This document shows, one piece after another, positions 58,741 through 64,000 of a DNA stretch of 64,000 bases. The number at the start of each line of letters is the position of its first letter. The first letter of the stretch is position 1. The notes under the pieces are model-generated. The model was not told the origin of the DNA. It did not search any database and saw nothing but the letters and a program-made list of their open reading frames with translations. Position numbers and translations under genes: made by a program. The stretch spans positions 219,115,271 through 219,179,270 of the forward strand of contig CM060947.1 of assembly GCA_030765055.1 (NCBI GenBank), read 5' to 3'. This DNA is from Mantis religiosa (lineage: Eukaryota > Arthropoda > Insecta > Mantodea > Mantidae).

Positions 58741-61236
58741 TTATTTGGTTATCGCCTGATTTGTACTGCCAACTTCTGGGACTGGAACACTGTGGCTGGA
58801 CACAGGTGGCTGATGGTCATCTGTGGTGTTGACTGGTTGTAACTGCTTTTCCTCTGGATGTGGATCAAATGAACTGTAGACCTGTGGTGGCGGATGAAAT
58901 TCCATTTTTTCTTTTTCCCCCTCGTTCTCTGGACCAATATTTAAGTTACTGGTTGTCTGTGGGAGATGTGCTTCCTCACTCATATGTTCCTGGAGTAAAC
59001 TAGATTGGTTGACATATGGGTTAATTTCAACTGGGTCTATGTTCTTTAAGTTTGTTTCAACGACATCAATGTTGGATTTTTTTTTAACTTTTTTAATAAG
59101 TTGTAAAACACTGTTTAATGGTGGTATCTCAAAATTCAAAAGGTTTTTTGTTTCACTATTTAGGATATAAATTTTTTCCCAAATATCTAATTCATTAACT
59201 GTTTGTACATGTTTCAATAGTTGTATACTTTGGCCAATTTCATGGTTGTGTTTCCAGAAATGGTTGGCAACGGCAGACTTTTCTATTTGTTTAAGTTTTA
59301 TATTTCTCAAGTGTTCCGTTTGACGGGTTTTTACATTTCTCTTAGTTCTTCCAATATAATATGCTTCACAATTGTCACATGGTATTTTATATATTCCAGA
59401 TAATTTTAATTTATCAATAGTGTTGCTTAAAGGTTTTTTGAGCAGATTCTTAAGGTTGAAATTATTCTTTGGGGCTAATTTTATATTATAATTATGAAAA
59501 ATTCTTTTAAATTTGTTGAATGCTCAAGGATGATAGGTGAACTTCTTGTAGATAACAGTAGTTTCTGGTTTCTTTAAAGTAGTAAATGAACCTATGTGGT
59601 TTTTGTATATATGTTCATTAATTATTTTAAATATAGTTGATTCTTTAAAGCCATTGATCTTTGCAACATGTAAAATATGTTGGTATTCTAGTTGATATTC
59701 AGATTCAAGCATAGGTACATTTATAAGTCTGTGGATTAAGCAATGGAATACTGCAAGTTGATGTGATGTTGGATTATAGTTATTAGCTTTGATATAATTA
59801 TCCACATGTGTATTTTTCCTATGAATACCAAAATTCAATTTATTATGGTACTTGGAAATTTTTAAATCCAAAAAAGGTAAAAGTCCTTGATCTTCTATTT
59901 CCATAGTAAATTTGATAGATTCATCTTGATTGTTGAGAATTTCTAAGGCTTCATTAATTTTATCTTTGGGTATGATGGAGAAAATATCATCAACATATCT
60001 GTACCATACTTTAAATATATCTGAGTGAGTAGATGTTACTTGAATTTCTAAGTTGCTCATATATAAGTCAGCTAAGAATGGAGATAATGGGTTACCCATA
60101 GCTAAACCATGTGTTTGAGTGTATAATCTTCCATTAAATGTGAAGGTATTCTGGTCAATACAACTGGTAGTACAAGTTAGTAGATCATGAATCTCAGCTT
60201 CATTAATATTGATTGAAGTAAGCCACTCTTTTAATAATGAAGAAATCTTCCCAGTTGGGACGTTTGTGAACAAAGAAGTGGCATCAAAAGATACTAAAAT
60301 GTCACTATCACTGATTGTAATGTTTTTAATATATTCAATAAGTTCAAGAGAATTCTTAATGCTTCTACTTTAAAATTTTTTTAAAGATGAAAACTTTTTT
60401 GAAACCCATTTTGCCAATAAGTAACATGGCGAACCTATGTTATTGATAATAGGTCGCATACTGTCATCTTTTTTGTGAGTTTTTGGAAGGCAGTAAATCC
60501 GTGGTAGTGTTGGATTACTGACTTTTAATCTTTTTTTAAGAGCTAAATCAAAACAATTAGCTTCATTAATAACTTTGTTAATAATTCTTATGTTGGCTTG
60601 TAATGGGTTTTTTTCTGTTTCTGAGTAGTCAGACTTTTTAAGAAGTTGGATGACTCTATCTTCATAATCATTTTTGTTAAGTAAAACAATTTGATTTCCT
60701 TTATCTGCTTTTACAAATGTAATGGATTTATTATTTAAGTGTTTGATAATCTTCAATGCTGGAAAAGTGTATTTACCATATTTTAATTTTTGAAGAACTT
60801 TTGTACATTGAGATCTAACATCTCTTTCTTGCACAGGAACAGTTTTAATATTTAATTCAATATCTGCTACAAATTCTTTTATATCTTCTGAGAAGGCAAC
60901 ACAGGTTTTCAATCCTTTATTTAACAAATTTAATTCTTCATTATTCAGAGGTTGCTCAGATAAATTAATTACAGCTTTATTGTTATTCTTGATTTTTGGA
61001 ATATAAGATGGCTGACCTTTTAATATGAACAACTTTTGTTTTAAATGTGTATGTTTAATTTTCATCATTTTATTTAAATGAGCATAGAGTAGATTTTCAA
61101 AATTATTCCAAAGTGCAGGCCCCAAAGTCTGAGTTAGTTCCATGTGAAGTTGATAAAGCTGCATGTTAATTTGATTAAGCTTTTTGTAATGTAGAAATTT
61201 TTCTGTTTTAATTACCATTTTTTCCGCCATACTCAT
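58741..61236 (-). pseudogene. Penelope-like RT/GIY-YIG endonuclease ORF with two nonsense codons
   Basis: The product would copy element RNA into DNA at a nick made by its own endonuclease. Starting at MSMAEKM (61236), residues 1-288 hold the N-terminal region with ADKGNQIVLLNKNDY and LPRIYCLPKTHKK. A TAA replaces codon 289 (60370-60372). The RT continues in the same frame: SFDATSLFTNVP (motif A, Asp about 318), GLAMGNPLSPFLADL (motif B) and YRYVDDIF (YVDD, 414-417). A TGA is codon 571 (59524-59526). Then GIY (614-616) ... YIG (627-629), KTRQTEH, and a Pro/Glu-rich tail to residue 831. No frameshift separates these parts, and all catalytic motifs I can check are intact. Only the two stops make it a pseudogene. 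Confidence 0.93.
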
Positions 61237-61250
61237 TTTCTATACAAGAG

Positions 61251-61810
61251 ATATCTCACTTTTAATAACTTGACAATGTCTTCTTTAAAAAGAGCATGTA
61301 GGAACTAGATCTACAGAGGTTGGAATCCCAGATATCCTTTTTCTTTTAGAAATACGAAATGTGTATTACGCACATTGTCCTATAACTTGCAGTTGCTAAG
61401 GTTTACTTGATTTTATGACTTATAAGCTTGCACTTATTTGAAAGCTGAAACACTCTTTGCTTTTAAACTGTCTGAAATAAATGTTTTATTTTTATATATA
61501 AAATGAAATCAAAATTAAAATGAACTTACTATCGGGTGTATATCTCTGTTTCTATTACAGTATTCATTCTGCGGGGCATGGATGAGACCAAATTTTCACT
61601 TCGCATTATATGCCAGCACCATTCATAACAGATGAATCAGCCCAAGTGTTTACACAACCAATATTAAAGCAATTTTCTAATAACACAGTGTTTATTTTGA
61701 AAACGAAAAGAGTGTTACTTGTGTTTTTATAAATGAATGTGTTTAAAGTATTTATATTCAGCAAGAAAAAATATGGTATTGCTATTGATGAAACAATAAT
61801 AGAAAGCAAT
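61251..61810. other. unassigned AT-rich sequence
   Basis: May include the 5' UTR of the Penelope element; nothing else recognised. No second hammerhead motif seen here. Confidence 0.42.
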
Positions 61811-61892
61811 ATGCACACCAAGGATTCGAACCGATGTTGGTGCATTTACGAGACATGTTTTACCGCTCGGCTACCATACATACGGCCAAGCC
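61811..61892 (-). mobile_element. tRNA-like sequence (SINE head or tRNA pseudogene)
   Basis: On minus: ATGGTAGCCGAGCGGTAAAA (box A) and ATCGGTTCGAATCCTTGG (box B), about 45 bp apart. The flanks lack the acceptor-stem complementarity needed for a working tRNA, so it is most likely a SINE head of a fifth type. Confidence 0.6.
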
Positions 61893-62451
61893 GCAAAGCA
61901 CTCCCTATCTGTCGCATAGCTTTGAAATGAAGCCAGAGTGGTATCAAAGCGTATACTGGAAAAATTAATGGTACTTTCACACAAGCCGTGTGTGGGCCAA
62001 GTATGGAAAGGTGTAGAGACAGCTTCAGTGCCATAACGGGGATTCAAGTCATTGATGGAGCTGACTCCATCCTTGCAAAGCGTATATTTTGAACGCAACG
62101 TCATCAAATGCTTACGGTGTTTCCCGAATAGATTTTTTATTCTGTTAGCTTTGTCTAAGGTTGCAGATCCCTTTAGGAGAGCTATTTTTTGTGGAAGAGC
62201 AGAAGAAAAATCTTTTACTGGAAAACAAAAAATGGGATGGTATTTATAATATCATTTTTTAGAAAAAGCATATTTTCTATTGATTAATTTTGTGGTACTA
62301 AAACGTTATGTTATGCGGGGCAGTTCATATAACAGTGAACACTTCTGAAGACATAATTTCCTTCTGCAAAGCAATAAAGTATTAAATCTGACTTTATAAT
62401 CATAAGGTGTGGTAGGAATCCCAACGTAAGTACCATTATTGCTCTCTTCTA
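61893..62451. other. unassigned sequence
   Basis: Could be the body of a SINE headed at 61892, but orientation and tail do not settle this. Nothing else recognised. Confidence 0.38.
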
Positions 62452-62540
62452 TATTGTGGGGCTAGCGTGTCTGCCCCACATTCAAGGGGTCCCGAGTTCA
62501 AATCTCGGTTGAGATCAATTGCCTGATAAGGTTATTTTCA
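62452..62540 (+). mobile_element. S3 SINE head fragment, diverged
   Basis: GGCTAGCGTGTCTGCCCC, TTCAAGGGGTCCCGAGTTCA, AATCTCGGTTGAGAT and GATAAGGTTATTTTC match S3. A small deletion has removed part of box A. The body is missing. Confidence 0.72.
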
Positions 62541-63731
62541 ACACAGTCCACCTAGTTAAAAAGTATTTCATGTATTTTTCTAGAAACATTTTTAATTCAG
62601 AGTGCCTCAAAACATGCACATCCTCTGAAATTGTAGTATAGAAATTTCGATCTTTAATTTTTACCTTTTCTACCTATTATGCACGCGGTAGGAATATTAT
62701 ATAAGACTGAAAGTTGAATATAAATAGGAAATTTTGAACTTGGCAGTTTCCAATAGAGGAGTTATTAATCCTAGTGTTACAAACAGTAAAAAAATGTAAT
62801 AATTTGATTATCTTTGAACGTTTCCGTGCTCATACTGTGCGCATATACTCGTGCTATATTGCTTTCAGCTGTCAACTGTTTAAGTAACCTTTATGCCTAA
62901 TATAGATCGGTATGGACAGCGTTTACAGAGTTGCTTAGAAAGCCTTAAGGTATTTCCTAGGTCCACTATAGACTCTCTATTCATATTTCTGTTGGGAGCC
63001 TTGAACCTTGTTCAGTCGTGAAATACAACGTGTGTGATCAAACACGCTGGAGTTTGTGGTGGGGGGAGGTTATCAGACACTTGAGTGACGTCGCGTGCCG
63101 ATGGGGAAACTGCAGCCAGGCGCCCTTCAGCCTTACAAAGGTTCAGGGGTCACAAGTTCTCCCGGGGAAATATCCAGTTTCACCGAGCACTTGTATCTGA
63201 TGGTTTATTCTTTAAAGTGGCTTTTATAAATGCAAAGTTTAATCACGCAGGATTGTGCTGCCAAAGGATACATTTCCTGATTATATCAGGCAAAGAAAAA
63301 GTTTATTTTGGCTGAAAATGTTCTTAAAATAAAGAATGTGACGTCAAAAATCAAGATTAACAATAATATTAGCGTTTGATACGTTTTTATATGTACAAAG
63401 TATATTATTTTAAGGTAATGCATTTACTGCTTCTTACGTGCAGATAATATTAAGGTTTAATATGTTAAATCTAGCCCCCAAGGCATAAAAGCACTCCATA
63501 ATTATATAGTTTTGATATGAATTTTAAACTATCACCGCAAAGATATAAGATAAGCACAGCAGTAATTCATTATAATATATCTGAAGTTATTTTCGTTACT
63601 CATGGCTAAAGAAGGAAGGTTTTCATCATTAGTATAAGAAAATCTCAACATTCCACAACTTGCATACACGATTTGCTTTTTTACAGACCGTGCTCATAAT
63701 TAATATAATTAAAATTTGTTGAAATCGTGAT
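62541..63731. other. unassigned sequence
   Basis: Slightly GC-richer around 63040-63180; no gene recognised. Confidence 0.4.
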
Positions 63732-64000
63732 GTTAAGGGGATGCAGCACCGAAAACCCCAAATCCAGCAATTTTCATCCAATTTTGCTGAAATTGTTCCA
63801 CTTAGTTCTGATGCATAGTGGACACATACTTCAAAATTTGGTTTTTATATATTCAATAGTTTTTGAGTAATTAATTTGTGAATTTCAAAATTCGGGCAAA
63901 ATTCAAACCGCTCCACGCGATGAAAATTTTCAATATTTTAATTTTTTTCTAAAAATTTTCAGGTGGTTATGGAGAAAAGATCTATCATATGAATTTCTTA
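63732..64000 (+). repeat. possible left end of a TTAA-target repetitive element, cut by window edge
   Basis: TTAA at 63733-63736 followed by GGGGATGCAGCACCGAAAAC and AT-rich text (AATTTTGCTGAAATTG, AATAGTTTTTGAGTAATTAA). This is the sort of non-coding terminal sequence common in arthropod repeats. The other end is outside the window, so nothing can be confirmed. Confidence 0.3.

Larger units (their letters stand above)
58600..61250 (-). mobile_element. nearly intact Penelope-like element (copy A)
   Basis: A single minus-strand frame (58741-61236) has a Penelope-type reverse transcriptase followed by a GIY-YIG endonuclease, and a hammerhead-like motif sits about 65 bases after its stop. I could not define the ends or find the terminal repeats (pseudo-LTRs) often seen in these elements, so the boundaries given are minimal. 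Its low damage makes it among the youngest TEs in the window. Confidence 0.88.

Noticed and set aside
61811..61892. A functional tRNA gene
   Set aside because: Box A and B are present but no complementary acceptor stem is seen at the ends.

Overview
This window is insect-like nuclear DNA: AT-rich, with no operons, many tRNA-headed SINEs, Tc1/mariner elements, non-LTR retrotransposons, Penelope-like elements, solo LTRs and long microsatellites. The large TE-dense intergenic texture would fit a big polyneopteran genome such as a cockroach, but that placement is an impression. I recognised no host protein-coding exon. Every protein similarity I can defend belongs to a transposable element, and every such coding region is broken. 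Family labels S1, S2, S3, S5, R4, R5 and R6 are mine and local to this window.

Layout. 0-14 kb: SINEs of three families; a full mariner with matching TIRs and a TA duplication (3756-5077); a decayed LINE (8.4-9.5 kb); a second full-length mariner-like element (11766-13009); and the first of three solo LTRs (13580-13987). 14-25 kb: a possible LTR leader near 16.0-16.8 kb, a composite SINE at 17.5 kb, a Jockey-type LINE remnant (21.1-21.9 kb), and an S2 SINE carrying seven 91-bp tandem copies of one of its own segments (23.7-24.3 kb). 25-36 kb: a Penelope remnant with a hammerhead-ribozyme-like fold (25.75-26.3 kb), an 82-bp-armed foldback split by a SINE (29.1-29.6 kb), the C-terminal part of a repeated arthropod protein (31.3-31.7 kb), and a GA microsatellite running into an exactly 1000-base gap (34346-35345). 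36-57 kb: an RNase H-bearing LINE tail, solo LTR 2, a 734-bp TTAA-flanked element, an RTE-like LINE, solo LTR 3, a Tc1 pseudogene, another mariner remnant, more S2/S3 SINEs and a second I-like LINE tail. 57-64 kb: an S1 SINE, a compound microsatellite, and a Penelope-like element whose single 831-residue frame is broken by only two in-frame stops, with another hammerhead-like motif just downstream of the ORF.

How the pieces relate. The SINEs have no enzyme of their own and presumably borrow a LINE reverse transcriptase. The three LTRs share termini and 4-bp target duplications and have no internal region left. The two Penelope copies are divergent yet both carry a hammerhead-like fold on the coding strand 3' of the endonuclease, which is the strongest functional-RNA signal in the window.
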